This document shows positions 21,801 to 34,866 of a DNA stretch of 64,000 bases, in pieces; the first letter of the stretch is position 1, and the number at the start of each line of letters is the position of its first letter. The notes beneath the pieces were generated by a model. That model saw only the letters and a program-made list of their open reading frames with translations. It was not told the origin of the DNA and made no database searches. The position numbers and the translations under genes are program-made. This stretch comes from Aquanectria penicillioides. Taxonomy: Eukaryota > Ascomycota > Sordariomycetes > Hypocreales > Nectriaceae. The DNA lies in NCBI GenBank assembly GCA_003415625.1, contig PYIU01000003.1:6882001-6946000 (forward strand). Direction: 5' to 3'.

Positions 21801-24800
21801 ATTGCGGCATGCGGCCAACCGACCCGTTTCAAGTCGCACGAAAATTAACCTGGAACATCCAGTGTGATACTGTATAGCGTTTTTTTTTTTTTTCCCTCTC
21901 TAGATCCTGCGCGTGGAACGAATGAGGTGTCTGTGGCCAACAGTGAGGCTTTAGAGTTGGTAGCTGCAGGCAGGCTGTTGCATGTGCGGGCCTAATAAAT
22001 GGGAATTTAGACAATGCGAATGCGATGAACTCCGATAGTATAGAATTACCCCCCCGGGGATTCCGTGACTATAGTTTGCATTGTCTAGATGAAACAACTG
22101 CCAAAGAGAGAGCTGGTGCAATACGAGGGAAGACAGAGCCATGGATTTTCGTTGATGGATTACTGCACAGATTGAGGTTTAGGGTAGGATTATTGGCGCA
22201 GGTACAGCACCATGGTGGTACGGAGTACAGGCGTCCAAACAGCCAGATGTGGTCAGCTTGATGACATGCATGTTAGTCTGACATTGCCGATACCCCCACC
22301 CTTCGTGTCGGACACCCAAATGCGGTCATAGAGTCTTGATAGGGATGTTAGAGATGTGAATGTTGGCCCGATGGCCCGGTGATGGTCGCCGATTGAGGCG
22401 ACCTCTGTTCGCAATTTGTAACAAAATGATGGGGCATCAATGGGCCGAGGCCCAGCGGCTGGCTGTCTGGAATTTGCCTGATTGTTCGCTCGGCGCTTTG
22501 TCGCTGCATGCAAGAAACGGCCCCGCGGCTAATTAACGTTCACGCAACGACCAGAGATCGCAGGAACTGAGACGCGACAATCATTGTCTCCATCGCTAAC
22601 TGCATTGTTTCTCATTCTTGCTTTCCTCCACATTTGGAAAGATGTGGGCTGTTGGGCGCTTCTGCGCTTCGTGAAACAGGACCCTCTCTGCTTTGGTTTG
22701 ACGTCTGGGACGAAATGTGTCGTGGTTGGTCCAACGAGTGCAAGACGAAATCTAGGGGCACGGAGGGGCGGCAGCAAAGCGAGGCGAAGCAGAAAACAAA
22801 GTCATGAGAGACTCAGATGCAGGATGTGAGGTTTTGAAACAGTGTCAAGCTTTGTTTATCGTTTCGGAATTAGAAACGTTCATCGCATGGAGGTTTTTTC
22901 TTGTTTCTGGAATTCAATGCAAGTGAACCTACCCAGACACAGGTATTTGTGGGTGGATTGTTGTTGGCAGGTGGATTGAAGGTGCTCGATTAATTAGGAT
23001 AGACAACTCAACTCAGGCAATTTGCGCCGAGGTATGCTGTCTCTGCTCTGACGGAAAACCTCAATATGCCGATACGTACCTTGATAAATCAAAGCACTCT
23101 AGTTTGCGAAAACGACATATAACTATTCGTGCCTTTGCATTTCCCCGATGACGTCTAACACGAGTGGCGGCTTGCAAGCCGGAGATTGACTTCGCCATGA
23201 ATCACCATTGGGGAGAATGCCGCGCAAAGAACGCAAGGGTTTCCTTTGGAGATCGATGAGCCGTATTCCGTGATTGTGTGACACTCCTCTTTACTCACAG
23301 ATCTTCCAGGTGGCGAGATTCCTGGGATGCTGGTTGATGAGAGGGTAAAAGGGGGATGTTGGCATGTGGGGGAGTCGCCGGGATCTGGGTTACCCGGGAT
23401 GCAGTAGCGCGATGCCGGGATGACAGGGCTTTGCAGAAGAAGCCCGGCTAGCGAGTGAGTGGAAGGAAGGTTGAGCAGCAATGTTGGTTCGATGATTAGC
23501 GAAATACTACATGCCCTGTGTGCTGCGTGGATGAACTTGGTGTCATCTCAAAAGCGAGCCACGGCCACGGCCATGGCCATTGCGTCCATATTGCATCGTA
23601 ACGTGGACGAACGAGAGTGTCACACCGGGCCCGGGGTCGCAGGCCAGGATCGGCGAGACTGCAAGGTTGGGACGATTGGTGATATTCGATGGGGGGATAA
23701 TATGCCTTGGACGACGGTTGATGCAAGAGACACCCTCCATGTTGTCGAGCCTAGACCGTCAACCCTGGCGAAGCCTAGGGCACTTGTGGGCAGCGCTCCG
23801 GGCACCCAACGAGACGAGAGTCGATAGACGAGCGCGGCGATGGACACTCTGCGGGGACCGCCGGCATCGAATAGACAGCTAATTGACTGATCAAACCTCC
23901 ATCCTGGCAATGGCGAGCCTGCCTTGTCATCGCTGTCCGTCTTTGTTGGCATGGCCCCATCTGAAGAGGCCCGTCTAGGTTCTGCTGCATGAGACTCCCG
24001 AGGCGGCCGTTGGAGGGGTCACGTCCGAGCGAAAGTATTAGACCTACATGGTAAGCCGATGGTAGTATTTTTTAGGTTAGCACAAAGTTGTTCTGGCATT
24101 GCATTTCTGCACTGAAAGAGAATGGCATTGTTAGGTAAGGGAAGGGTGGAATGAAGGAGCAGAGGAATGGATGTGGCGTCAAGTGGGACTGGGATGCGGA
24201 GGGGTATGTGCTCTAAGCTAGGAAGGCGGTTTAGAAGCAAGACAGGCGAAGCGGCAGAGAGAGGCTGACGCTCAAGCCTAGTGTCGGGAACGTCAAATAA
24301 AATGAGCGAGATGACGGAACGGCTCTATGGTGCGTGTCATATCGCTTGGATGCGAGCGTTGGGATTGCTGAGTATTGCGGATTGATGATGGGGTGTGGAT
24401 GTGGCCCTCATCACGCCTGGTTTCACGGTGAAGAATAGCGTGAGGACAGACAACAAAGAAAGGAAGGGTAAAAAAAGGGGGAGGCCAACCGGCACTGAGC
24501 TGTTCTGTTTGGATAGCGGCAGAACAAAACGGAACAGAACAGAACAGAACGGACAAGGCAAACCCATCAGGTCATGTTGTTTGAGGCAAAGGAAAGAAAC
24601 CAACGCATACGGCGAGCGGAGCAGTCCGCTGCACTTGAGAGTGGTTCGTATCCTGATGCGAGAGCCTAGGGACGCACAGAGCCCAGAGCAGCAAGCACAG
24701 ATTGAACACCGAGACGAGAGGCCGTGGCAGTGGGGATACTGGGTTGGGGTGGCCATGCCATGTTGCTGGGTTGCAGAAAGCTGTCAGTCTGTGACACGCC

Positions 24801-27800
24801 AGTGCATGGGCCTTGGAGCTAGGTGCCAGTGCAAGCTGAGAGAAGTATGTATTCGTACCTGAGCGGATGTCGACCCGACAATGGCAGAGCCAAGGTGAAG
24901 AGGGAGTTAGTTTATGGGATATGTGCCAAGCGTTGAATGCATCCACTACTGCAATTCCCTCCCCCTCTCTTACAACACCTCCTCACCTTACTCGATCGCA
25001 ATGAGAAAAAAGAAATAAAAAAACCAATAGGCTAAAGCCTCACAGCCAAGACTTGCCAACTCATGGACGCAAGCGCATGACAAAGCAGTACCAGTACCAT
25101 ATGGCGTCTGCACGGGAGATGAATTGAGGATCGCTCGCTGCCATTAGGGTCGTTTCAGAGAGATGGAGTGCCGGGCCATTGGCCCCCCGGACAGCTTCCC
25201 AGGGCTCGAGTGGATCGGGCAAGGGCAAGAAAATAGGGTACGTACCCTGTGGCGCCCACGAGTGCGGCTCCCCACCCACGGCGCATCACCAGGGGAGCTT
25301 GTTAGGTGGAACCGGGACGAAGTTTCTTCGCAGTGATTGGCGATTGGCTTCTCGATGTGGTCTTGGCATCCCGTCACCATTGCTGGGATCGAGGGTCAAG
25401 CCACACTTGGTCGTCTGCAAGGTACCGACCGAGCCGACCAAACTGTGGACCAGCGCACCTCCTGAAGTTGGACGGCGTGCCGAGAAGGAGTCGGGTTGCG
25501 TGGTGTCTGCGTCCCCAACACATATGATATCAATGCGAGGCCGATCTTCGAGGACGGTTCTGTCAGTCATGTTGGTTGTCCGTACTTGGGCCGAGGAATG
25601 AATTTTCTTTGTTCACCCGGCAGCCCAGTCTCGGACGGTCGGGAGGGGTTTGAGCAACCACATTGGACTGGAAAGGGCTGACATGCAATGTTGAACACTG
25701 AAATCCTGTCGGCGCCATTGTTCCCGAGAGGGGGGTAAACTAGCTCAAGGCAGACAGGGTTCCATGGAACCAGAGACATTGAGTGAGGCGCTGCGGCTGG
25801 TGTCCATGGTTCGGTCAGAGCTAAGATCCAGCTGTCGGCTTATTACACTTGCACTGCCTGGCGATGCAAATGTCAGAGCCGTCTCGGCTTGCGCCCTAGT
25901 GCTTGGCTCATTGCTTGTGAATTAGTTGCTGCGTGGATGATATGCTTAGCCACTCGTTAGGCGTCCACTCCCCGTCGAGATCAACCGCGGATCAGGGATT
26001 TTCTTGAGGAGGGGGAAAATACGAATAGGGTTTGGGAGATCTTTCTACGAGGGAGGTAGGGGCGGGGGCAGTTGCCTGTAGATGACGAGTCCTCCGAAAG
26101 TCAAAAATCTCCGTTCCTTAGCCGCCTGGCCACCGCCACCCGGCCGTGTAGGGTGCGTCTACACAGGCGATTTTTTTTTCCTACGCGGGACGTTGAATCC
26201 CGAGATGGGCAGGGCTTGTAGCTCAACCTCACAGCTCGGATGGCCCTCGTGCCGATCAGGGTGTGTTGACCCGTTCGGAGATGACGGTAGTGGGAGATAG
26301 AGTAACGCTATTTCGCGGCATGAAATTGGGACGATTGGCAATAGAGAGATGGGAGCTGAATGCTGCCGTGAGGCGGCCGTCCCGGGTACGGGGATGTCAA
26401 TGGAGATTACTGTGGACTGAGACCAGCAGCGAAAACAACAAAACAGAAGGAGATCAAACGACTAACACGATGAGAGGACCCAGCTGGAGCCAACGAGGTT
26501 TCCAGCGAAGATGAGATATTAATTAATTAGATGGGAAAAAAACAAGCCATGGACCTGGGTGCGTCGAATTGCACCTCATCCCGCTTCTGTTTGAGGTTTG
26601 AGGTGCGGCCGGGGGGTTTCTCGAAGGCGACTGGTCCGATTTTGATGAACCTTGCTCGTTTGGCCAGGCCCTTTCAGGGAAGACAAAGGAAGCAGAAGCA
26701 CACGCAGCGACGCACGTCCATCATACCGTACGCACACGTAATCTGGGAGGTCCTTGTCTGGTTGCTTGTGGCCACGAGATCTGGGCCTTGGCCTGGGCTC
26801 GGGGCACGTCGCAGGCGCAGGAGAGAAAGATGGAATGCTGCTGGGTTCGTGCCTAGACACATGCACCCAGAGTACAACGTCACCGGCAGGTCGATATCTC
26901 CAGGGCCACAGGCATGGGACCGGACACGGCACATTTCGGTCTCCAGCTTGCCACGCACAGCGCCACATGCAATTGGGGAAGTCTTGGACTTCGATAGTTT
27001 GGATAAGACGGATGGTTATCTGGAGCAATCTGGTTAGAGGATAACCGTTGGCAAGCCACGGCTAATACACCACTAAATGACTCCCCGAAGTCGTATCCTG
27101 TGGCTCTAGCGCGTTCCAAGGGAACAAAGTCGGAAACGGCAGTGCTGGAGGCCTAGACGATGGAGGGTTGTTTGCAGTGGGCTACGGGGCGCCAGGGGGG
27201 TTTCCCAGGCCGCGCTGGCCGGAGGCACCTCAAGCGCTCTCGTGAAGCGGCAGGGACTCAGAGCGATGCAAGGGATTCCAGGCCAGCAGCTGAAGCGGTG
27301 GGCGTGCACGCTGCCGAGGGCCCGACAGGTGATGCGCACAGGTGGTGTGTGTTGGTTGGCGAGAGCATTGCGGCGCACTGCAGACCGCTGGAGTCCATTG
27401 AAAGAGCTCCTGGAATACGTAGCCGGAATCACGGGTTTGTTGGCCACCTCGTATGTACCCAGAGCAGCACGGGGCAGCACGCAGCAGGATGTATGGAGAA
27501 GCACGCACCAGCCACAGTTGGTCGCCGTGCCTGGGCGTGTGCGCTGGGGTTGCGCTGGTACCTTGCAGCATGAGCCCGTGAGGTGGTGTCGGGCCCGCTA
27601 ATTTGTGTTTCAGCAGGCTTCGATTGGGCATGTGCGGGTACGTACCTCGGGCACTCGGCTTGGCATGGGCGCCCCAAACAAGCCTCATCTCCCTCGCTCC
27701 CTGGGCCGTTTTCTTGATGCCTTTGCTCGAACAACACCAACGGGACAGGCCAAGGCTCAAGCCCAGGCACGCGGCAAACTCCACACGCCCAACCCGCACT

Positions 27801-28392
27801 ACGCACCCCCTTGACGGCGCCGGCGCGAGCGACAACAGTGGGTCGTGCCCCTGGATCGCCCCCCTCGTCCAATCATCCAGGATCACCAGCAACCCCTGCG
27901 ACTCGACCAAGCCCGGCCGTTCTGCAACCGCTCGCGGCCAGTGACCGTTCCTTTTTAACGTCGTCGTCCGCGCCGCCCGATCTTCAAGCCTTCCCTCTTG
28001 ACTCGCTCCTCCTCACCCCAGAGTCTACGTCGACCGCTAGCCAGGCCCGACTTCTTTCTTTCTGCCACTCATTTCTTGCGTGTTCTAGACACCGCAGTCC
28101 ACTCCTTTCCTACCGCCCGCTGGCCGAACCGCTCAAATACCCGCCGACTTCTCTTTCCCTTTTCAGGTCCCACTTCAACCTCACGTCTTGTCTGTCCGAC
28201 ATCACGCCAAAGACCTTCAAGTCGACACTCCTTTGTCCCGGTTCATACCGCAGTCACTCCCTTACCCAACCACACAACTTCGCAACCTCGGAATCCTCGA
28301 CGGATCCCCATTTTTAGCAGCGCCGCAAATCGTTCCAGACTGGTTCTGAAATTCCCCGATAACCTCGCCGCAAACTCAAATCAGTCAAATCA
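18828..28392. other. Gene-poor stretch, about 9.5 kb
   Basis: No supportable gene on either strand. The first part (18.9-21.3 kb) is AT-richer with many stops. The second part (21.5-28 kb) is GC-richer and accumulates overlapping open frames on both strands, up to 226 aa at 27230-27910, without domains, plausible start contexts or introns. No intact transposon, long terminal repeat, tRNA or 5S gene is recognised. The last ~430 bp (27960-28390) are strongly C/T-rich, as in leaders of highly expressed filamentous-fungus genes, and probably belong to the CAP gene. A long regulatory region or unannotated non-coding RNA is possible. Confidence 0.5.
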
Positions 28393-28394
28393 AG

Positions 28395-28892
28395 GTGCGT
28401 ATTTGTGATGTTCGACTTTCGTGCCTCTGCAAGCCTATTGTTCTTTTGCGCAACACTGCGCCGATCTACACTATTCAGTCGTTCAACCTTTCATGTCACG
28501 GACACGGGATACTCCGCGCACCCAGCATGTCACCACAAAGGGCACAAGCAACCTATCTAGAGTCAAAGACATTTTGCACCAGAATCAAGCCAAGCGCTGG
28601 GTGCCGCTTTGTCGAGTGGTCTGGATCGATCTCATATTTGACGGGCTATGGATCTTGCATTGTCGGGACCCCAGCCTGTCTTACAATTTCCCCCGCAACA
28701 AACTACATTCCACGAGCCTGGATAATACCTACGCATCACCCCGTTCAACGACACCGAGACATATCGCCAAGCGGCATTGAATCACTACCACTCCCATCGC
28801 ACTCGCACAAACCTGTTCCTTCACAATTGCACACATTCGCTTCCCGCTCTGCGGTTTTGCCCTTCAAGTATACTAACTAACTTCCTTTTAGC
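28395..28892 (+). other. Putative 498-nt intron in the 5' leader of the CAP gene
   Basis: A GTGCGT donor follows CAAATCAAG at 28394. A CTAACTAAC branch-like sequence sits at about 28874-28882, and a CTTCCTTTTAG acceptor ends at 28892, 15 bp before the ATG of the secreted CAP protein. The enclosed frames have no coding character. Predicted from splice signals only. Confidence 0.55.
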
Positions 28893-28907
28893 ATTTCCAA
28901 TATCAAG

Positions 28908-29951
28908 ATGAAGACATCAGTTTTCCTTGCCGGCGCCAGCGCCCTTCTGGTCGCCGCCAGCCCCATCAACAAGCGTGCCATGGAGACCGAGTGGGTTACG
29001 GACTACGTCACCGTGACCGTCATTGCTGGTGAGGAGCAGGCCCAGGCCACCGACACCGTTGTTGTTGAGGCCCAGCCTACCACCACCTCCGTTGTCTACC
29101 AGAAGCCAAAGGTCCAGGAGGTCCAGCCCTCCACCACCACCGTCTGGGTCGAGTCTGAACCTACCACCACCTCCTCATCCTCCACCCAGGCCGCGGTCCA
29201 GGTCTCCACCGTTTGGGTCCAGGCTGAGCCCGAGACTACCTCGACCTCGACCTCCACCACCACCTCCAAGGCCGCTGCCCAGACCTCCTCCACTGGCAGC
29301 TCCTCCGGCTCCATCAGCCTTGCTCTCACCGGAGAGTACAGCACTGTCATGACTAACTACCACAACATCCACCGAACCAACCACTCCGTGTCTGCTGTGA
29401 CTTGGAGCTCCGACCTTGCCAGCTACGCCGCCACGCTCGCCGCCCGCTGCAAGTTCGCCCACGACCAGTAAGTTTCTCATTTGGTTTGCCACGATTTCTA
29501 TAAATACTTACCCTGAAACAGGACCATTGGCTCTGCCGACTACGGCCAGAACATCGCCGCCTGGGGCTCCACTGACACCGTCACTGGCGATGAGAACAAG
29601 TTCGGTGCCACCTCCGTCACCAACCAGTGGTACAACAGCGAGATGGAGAACTGGTCTTACTACGGTCAGGCCAACCCCCCTGATGGCATGAACATCGACC
29701 TTTACGGCCACTTCACTCAGGTCGTCTGGAAGGGCACCACCCAGATCGGATGCGCCACCCAGTACTGCGGCACTGGCAAGATGTACGACTTCCCCGCCTA
29801 CTTCACCGTCTGCAACTACAAGAGCCCTGGTAAGTTTTAAATGGATCCGAACTAGATCTCACTCTCACTGACATGATCACCAGGCAACTACGGTGGCGAG
29901 TACGGCGACAACGTCCTGTCCCCCAAGGGCAACAAGATGGTCACTGTCTAA
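28908..29951 (+). CDS. Secreted CAP/SCP (PR-1-like) protein with Ser/Thr-rich N-terminal region
   Basis: Three exons, 28908-29467, 29522-29829 and 29884-29951, give 311 aa. A signal peptide (MKTSVFLAGASALLVAASP) is followed by a likely KR processing site (NKRAMETE). A ~110-residue Thr/Ser/Val-rich region repeats VxxxTTTxxW-like units (PSTTTVWVESEP, VSTVWVQAEP) and is likely heavily O-glycosylated. The CAP domain begins near residue 145. Its signatures are visible: NYHNIHRTNHSVSAVTWSSD, AARCKFAHDQ, GQNIAAW, and HFTQVVWKGTTQIGCA with a CNYKSPGNYGGEY end. CAP proteins of fungi are extracellular and some bind sterols or fatty acids (yeast Pry1/2). A catalytic role is not established. The leader seems to contain a long intron. 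Confidence 0.93.
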
Positions 29952-31369
29952 GAGGCTAACTTGGACGTTCTCCCTTGAGCGGAGCCAGCATAGTTTCCAA
30001 CTCGAGGCTGCGCACTGGCTTCGGGAATCGAGGAACTTGGGCATTTTTTGGTTGGACATGGCATCCGTTGTTTTGGCGAGTGCACAGGTCGCAACCAAGA
30101 GACCGCGATCAAGGCACACACTTTGATTTCGATTCTCATATGTACGTTATGCCACGTCGTACTTAACGATTTTTTTTCTCCAACTTAGGCCACTTGGTCA
30201 CATTCATGGTCTTGTCTCCACAACCTACCTGGTGTCTGCATGATGTTGTATCGGATGGATATGGCGCGTATGGGGTGGTGAAAGGGATAGGAAAAAATAA
30301 CTGCTGGTCCTTTATTGTTTATTGCGTGCATTGCGCGTTTTCACTTCTTTGCCTCGGCTTTGTGGTGGCGTCATCCCAGTTGCTTTATCTTTACTCAATC
30401 TGCAACTGGGGTCAAGTGACGCATCACTGAGGCCAAGGTCTGACTTGGGGTTTAACTTTTTAGGGGTTTCTTTGTTATCTACACTAGGAGTAGCAAAGTC
30501 GATAGATGCATTGAAATGCAACATTGTCGCAAAATATCGCACGTGCCCTTTGATGAACAAGTGTTGTAAAATATGTTTTGGTCTCTGTGATGATGGGAAG
30601 AGTCTTTGACGTCTGCTACGCTGGCTTAAGTAATTGAATTTCGTGCTGTGAATGGCTCTAGATCTCTGCCGCAAGACAGAGAGGGGAAACGGTCCTTGGC
30701 TCGTGTTGATTGGTTTGAAGCTGTGACAAGCTCAACCAGAGGTATCATATTGTATATTGTTTCTTCCATGCCTTTTCGTGCCGTGATAGAGGTCTATAAC
30801 AGAGTCTTGGGGACTTTATACTTTCTTATAGCCACAAGAATAGACCATACTAACCAAATTCCATCTTCTGACACTTGCGCCCATGTAATACCAACAATCG
30901 AATAACTGATTATTGAACGAAGTCGTCAATTCCTTCTTTCTATCTAACGCAGCACCATGGACTTCCCCTCCCAAACAGGCTGCGACCCCGCCGCCAAAAC
31001 AAGTCCCGATCTCAACCGCGGGTTTCCCCCGCCACCAGCTCGCTCATATGGAAACCCGCGACGCTGACGTTGGAAGTTTCTTTCGACGCTTCTTTCCCCT
31101 GCAATCAAGGTACCTTCTTCTGCCGCTGTTGTGGCGTTGACGTTTTAGTGCCGTGGCGCGTGCTATAGCTGAACGACTTAAGCTTAAGTATAGTCAGCCA
31201 GAGGTGTTTCTTTGCTCGGCGTGTCCGGAGGGTAGCCGAAGGGACGCGTATCTATCCTGCAAATCAGACATCTTTATCATCGCCGGTTCATCATTTTATC
31301 CTTTCGGCCAGTACCAACTGACCTGACGTCTTGTTATCGGTTCACTTTTCCAACTTGAGCTTTGCAAGG
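29952..31369. other. Intergenic region, 1.4 kb
   Basis: 3' UTR of the CAP gene and promoter of the amine oxidase gene. A 41-codon frame at 30958 and a 75-codon frame at 30913 overlap in different phases and show no homology I recognise. No gene called. Confidence 0.55.
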
Positions 31370-33691
31370 ATGGCCTCGTTGCATACAATCCCCCTGCCAC
31401 ATCCTCTGGTTCAACTCTCGCGGGATGAATTCGCAAAGGCTCGCGACATCATCGTGCAGCATCATGGTCCGCAATCATCCCTGTTCTTTAGGTCCATCTA
31501 TCTGAACGAGCCGAACAAGGATGAACTGGTGCCGTTTCTCCAGGCCGAGCATGCGGGCACGCTGTCCGAATCGACAAAGAGACCTCCACGTCAGGCATTG
31601 GTTGAATATGACTTGATCACGAGCGATTTACATTCATATACGCGCTCCGTCGTCAACGTAGTCTTGGGGGACATTACGTCAACCGAGTCTGTGGCCCAGC
31701 CCTCCCAGCCGTACTTCACAGTGTAAGACCACCCTGCTATCTCCGACGGTTACTACTTACACAGAGATCCAGTGGCGAGTTTTCCCTATTTCAAGATGCC
31801 TGCGTCGAATCGGAACTCTTCAAGGAAGCCATGGCGGAGTTTGTACTCCCCGAGGGCTTCGAGATCACGATAGATCCGTGGCCCTACGGCGGGCCCGATG
31901 AAGTGGAAGGACCGACGCCACGATACATGCAAGGCCTTGTGTTTGCGAGAGACGCCTCAAGGAACAATCTAGACTCGAACCACTATGGATACCCAATCCC
32001 TATTATTCCCGTCATGAACTGGGTCACCAAGCAAGTCATTCGCGTGGACCGCCTGGCAACGGGTGGCTCCCAAGATGGACTTTTGCCAGAGGCTCGCAGA
32101 GACACACCGGTGAAGCTCTTCCAGAATAGCAAGTCGGCAGAATATGTACCTGAGTTGCTCGACGTGCCCGTGAGGCAAGACCTGAAGCCTCTTGACATCG
32201 TGCAGCCGGAGGGCGCGTCCTTCAAAGCCCATCCGGACGGTCTCATTGAGTGGCAGAAGTGGCGCTTCCGCCTGGGTTTCACTCCCCGCGAAGGCGCAGT
32301 CCTCCACGACGTGTGCTACGATAATCGCTCCATTCTATATCGTCTTAGCTATAGCGAGATGACGGTTCCTTATGCCGATCCCCGCGTGCCGTTCCACCGA
32401 AAGCAGGCGTTCGACTTTGGAGACGGAGGAATCGGACGAGCGGGCAACAATTTGGAACTGGGTTGCGATTGTCTAGGCGCGATTCATTACGTTGATTCGT
32501 ATCTGGCTGCGCCTGATGGATCTCCGATGCCTGCAAAGTCGGTGATCTGCCTGCACGAGCAGGACAATGGAATTCTGTGGAAGCACACCAACTTCCGGAC
32601 CAGCAGGGCCGTCGTGACACGCATGAGAGAGTTTGTGGTCCAGTTCATCGTCACGTTGGCCAACTACGACTACATTTTTGCGTTCAAGCTAGATCTTGCG
32701 GGAGGGATCAACATCGAGACGCGGGCGACGGGCATCGTGAGCGTGGTGGGCATTGGCGAAGGGAAGACGAGCAATTACGGAACCGTGGTTTCGCCCGGTG
32801 TGCTCGCGCAAAACCACCAGCACATATTTGCCGTGCGAATCGATCCGGCTATAGACTCGTATACTAGCGGAGAGACACAGGTTGTGGTCGAAGAAAGTGT
32901 ACCTCAGAAGATGAGTCCGCAGACGAACCCCAAGGGTAATTTCTACGCGGTGCAGCGGCGAACGGTCAACAAAGCGAGATGGTTAGACGCGGAGCCTCGC
33001 TTCAACCGCCTGATTAAGTTAGAAAACGCAACCAAGAAGAATGCGATATCCGGACGACCAGTGGGATACCGGCTTGCGCCCCCTGCCACGCAGATGTTGC
33101 TCGCTGACGAGCGAAGCACGGTGGCAGCGCGAGCGCAGTTTGCGCAGCATCATATCTGGGTGACGGGGTACCGAGACGGAGAGCTATGGGCGGCGGGCGA
33201 ATTTACAAATCAGAGCCGAGGGGAGAATGGGGGCGTCGCGGACATGGTAAAGAGAGGAGACTGGTTCAACGATGACGGGAGGGTGGGCAACGGATCCATT
33301 CCCCGGGACATACATGAGGAGGGAGCCAAGAGGAGTTCCCCAGTAGTCTGGGCAGTATTTGGATTGACGCATAACCCTCGCGTTGAGGATTGGCCAGTTA
33401 TGTGAGTTGTTTGGGTGTCGCTTGCGCTGATGCTGTACTGACCATGCCTCGCCTAGGCCGGTTGAGATTCACCAAATCCATCTCCGTCCTGCTGACTTCT
33501 TCACGGCGAATCCAGCTTTGGATGTCCCTTCGACCAAAAACAAGGCCAGTGTGTTGTTATCATGCTGCGGTAACGTAGATGATGAGGCAACACCATCTGT
33601 GCAGGAGAACCCGATGACGCACTTACAAGGGAGCGGGAAGGGAATCGAACCGCAGATGGCGGGTGCGAATATCGATGATGGAGGGAATTGA
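31370..33691 (+). CDS. Copper amine oxidase (TPQ-dependent primary amine oxidase)
   Basis: Three exons, 31370-31722, 31773-33401 and 33457-33691, give about 738 aa. An acceptor at 31764 with donor at 31721 is the alternative (740 aa). The cofactor precursor Tyr416 lies in TLANYDYIFAF, the NY(D/E) signature. The catalytic-base Asp332 lies in AFDFGDGGIG, spaced as in yeast enzymes. Copper-ligand histidines are in QNHQHIFAVRID and GLTHNPRVEDWP. The C-terminus MPVEIHQIHLRPADFF, created by splicing exon 3, is the family signature. The enzyme oxidises primary amines to aldehydes with release of ammonia and peroxide. No signal peptide is present. The C-terminal end lacks a clear peroxisomal tripeptide (ends DDGGN). 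The gene is convergent with the QPT gene, 214 bp apart. Confidence 0.95.
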
Positions 33692-33905
33692 TGGAAGATG
33701 GATGGAAGACAAAACGTGAGAGGATATCGTGAATATATACAATTTTGAGCCTTCACATTCGGAACGAGGTGCACAGTTTCTGAATAGATGGATACAGAGA
33801 GAAGATGCTAAGCAAGCTCGCGCGGAAGTAGGGGCAACAAATAGGGACAATGTCACTGATGCTAAAGCGCTGGTTTACCGTATTTCTTTTTGTTCACTTC
33901 TCGGT

Positions 33906-34866
33906 CTAGTGCTCGATCTTGAGGGAAAAGTCTATGTGTGGTACTCCCTGGTGGATCGAACTCGTCGAGATAATATCCACATCTAAGAAAAGTAAGTCGG
34001 TTAGCTGGTTTGGTCCCATTGTTAGGCGAAGGATGTTTTCGGGATCATTTAAACTCACCATTGCACACATATGGCTCAACATTGTCCGCTCGAAGGCCTC
34101 CAGAAACCTCGAGAAGAAAGTGGTGCTTACCCTGCCATCGCTCCTTGAGACTTCGGGCGGCAATCTTAACTCCATCGCCGGTGAAGTTGTCGAGCATGAC
34201 AACGTCGGCACCGGCGCTGATGGCCTCGTCAGCCTCGGCCTCGCTTTGAACCTCGACCTCAATCTTCATGCTGAAGCCGGCGACCGATTTGGCAGCCTTA
34301 ACAGCCTCTGTAATGCTGCCGCGGCTCCAGACATGGTTGTCCTTGAGCATGACCATGCTGCTCAAATCCATACGGTGGGCATCGGCACCGCCAACGAGCA
34401 TGCCGTACTTCTCGACGAGGCGGAAACCCGGTGTGGTCTTTCGGGTGCCAGCCAGAATGCCCTTGTATCCTGCGGCCCGGACGCGGGTGACGAGGTCGCG
34501 GCTGCGACTAGCGACACCGGAGCAACGGGAGAGGGTGTTGAGGGCAACGCGCTCGCCAAGGAGGATGCCGCGGACGGGTCCTCGAACGGTAGCAACGCGC
34601 ATCTTGCCATTGTTCTCAGAGAGGTCAAGCTCGGTACCCTCCTCAGTGTGCCACTCGACGGTGCAGCCGCACTGGGTAAAGACCTCGTCGAAGAACGGCC
34701 GGCCGGCAATGACGCCCGCGGACTTTCCCCAGAGGGTGGCGACGCGGGGAGCGTCACCAACGACAAAGCCGGCGTAATCGAACGAAGGAGTGTCCTCGGC
34801 GAGCCAAGCGGTGACGGAGGTCTTCCACGATGGAGGGAGGAGTTGGGCGAGGCTCGGGGAAGCCAT
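33906..34866 (-). CDS. BNA6: Nicotinate-nucleotide pyrophosphorylase (quinolinate phosphoribosyltransferase)
   Basis: Two exons (34866-34059 and 33982-33906) give 294 aa, the usual size. Recognisable NadC/QPRTase motifs include GERVALNTLSRCSGVAS, ILAGTRKTTPGFRLVEKYG, GGADAHRMDLSSMVMLKDNH, KIEVEVQS, VMLDNF and LEVSGGL. The second exon supplies VDIISTSSIHQG and the closing DFSLKIEH. The enzyme converts quinolinate and PRPP to nicotinate mononucleotide in de novo NAD synthesis from tryptophan. Active-site Arg/Lys/Glu residues of these motifs are intact. The intron has a GTGAGT donor and TTCTTAG acceptor. Confidence 0.96.

Noticed and set aside
27230..27910. A 226-codon minus-strand frame in the gene-poor stretch
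   Set aside because: Overlapped by equally long frames on both strands in GC-rich DNA. No domain, no codon bias, no introns.
30913..31140. Possible small gene upstream of the amine oxidase
   Set aside because: Two short overlapping frames (75 and 41 codons) without homology, conserved features or clear promoter.
33640..33670. Possible tRNA T-arm (GGTTCGATTCC on the minus strand)
   Set aside because: The T-stem does not pair, and no anticodon or D arm is present. The stretch is the 3' end of the amine oxidase coding sequence.
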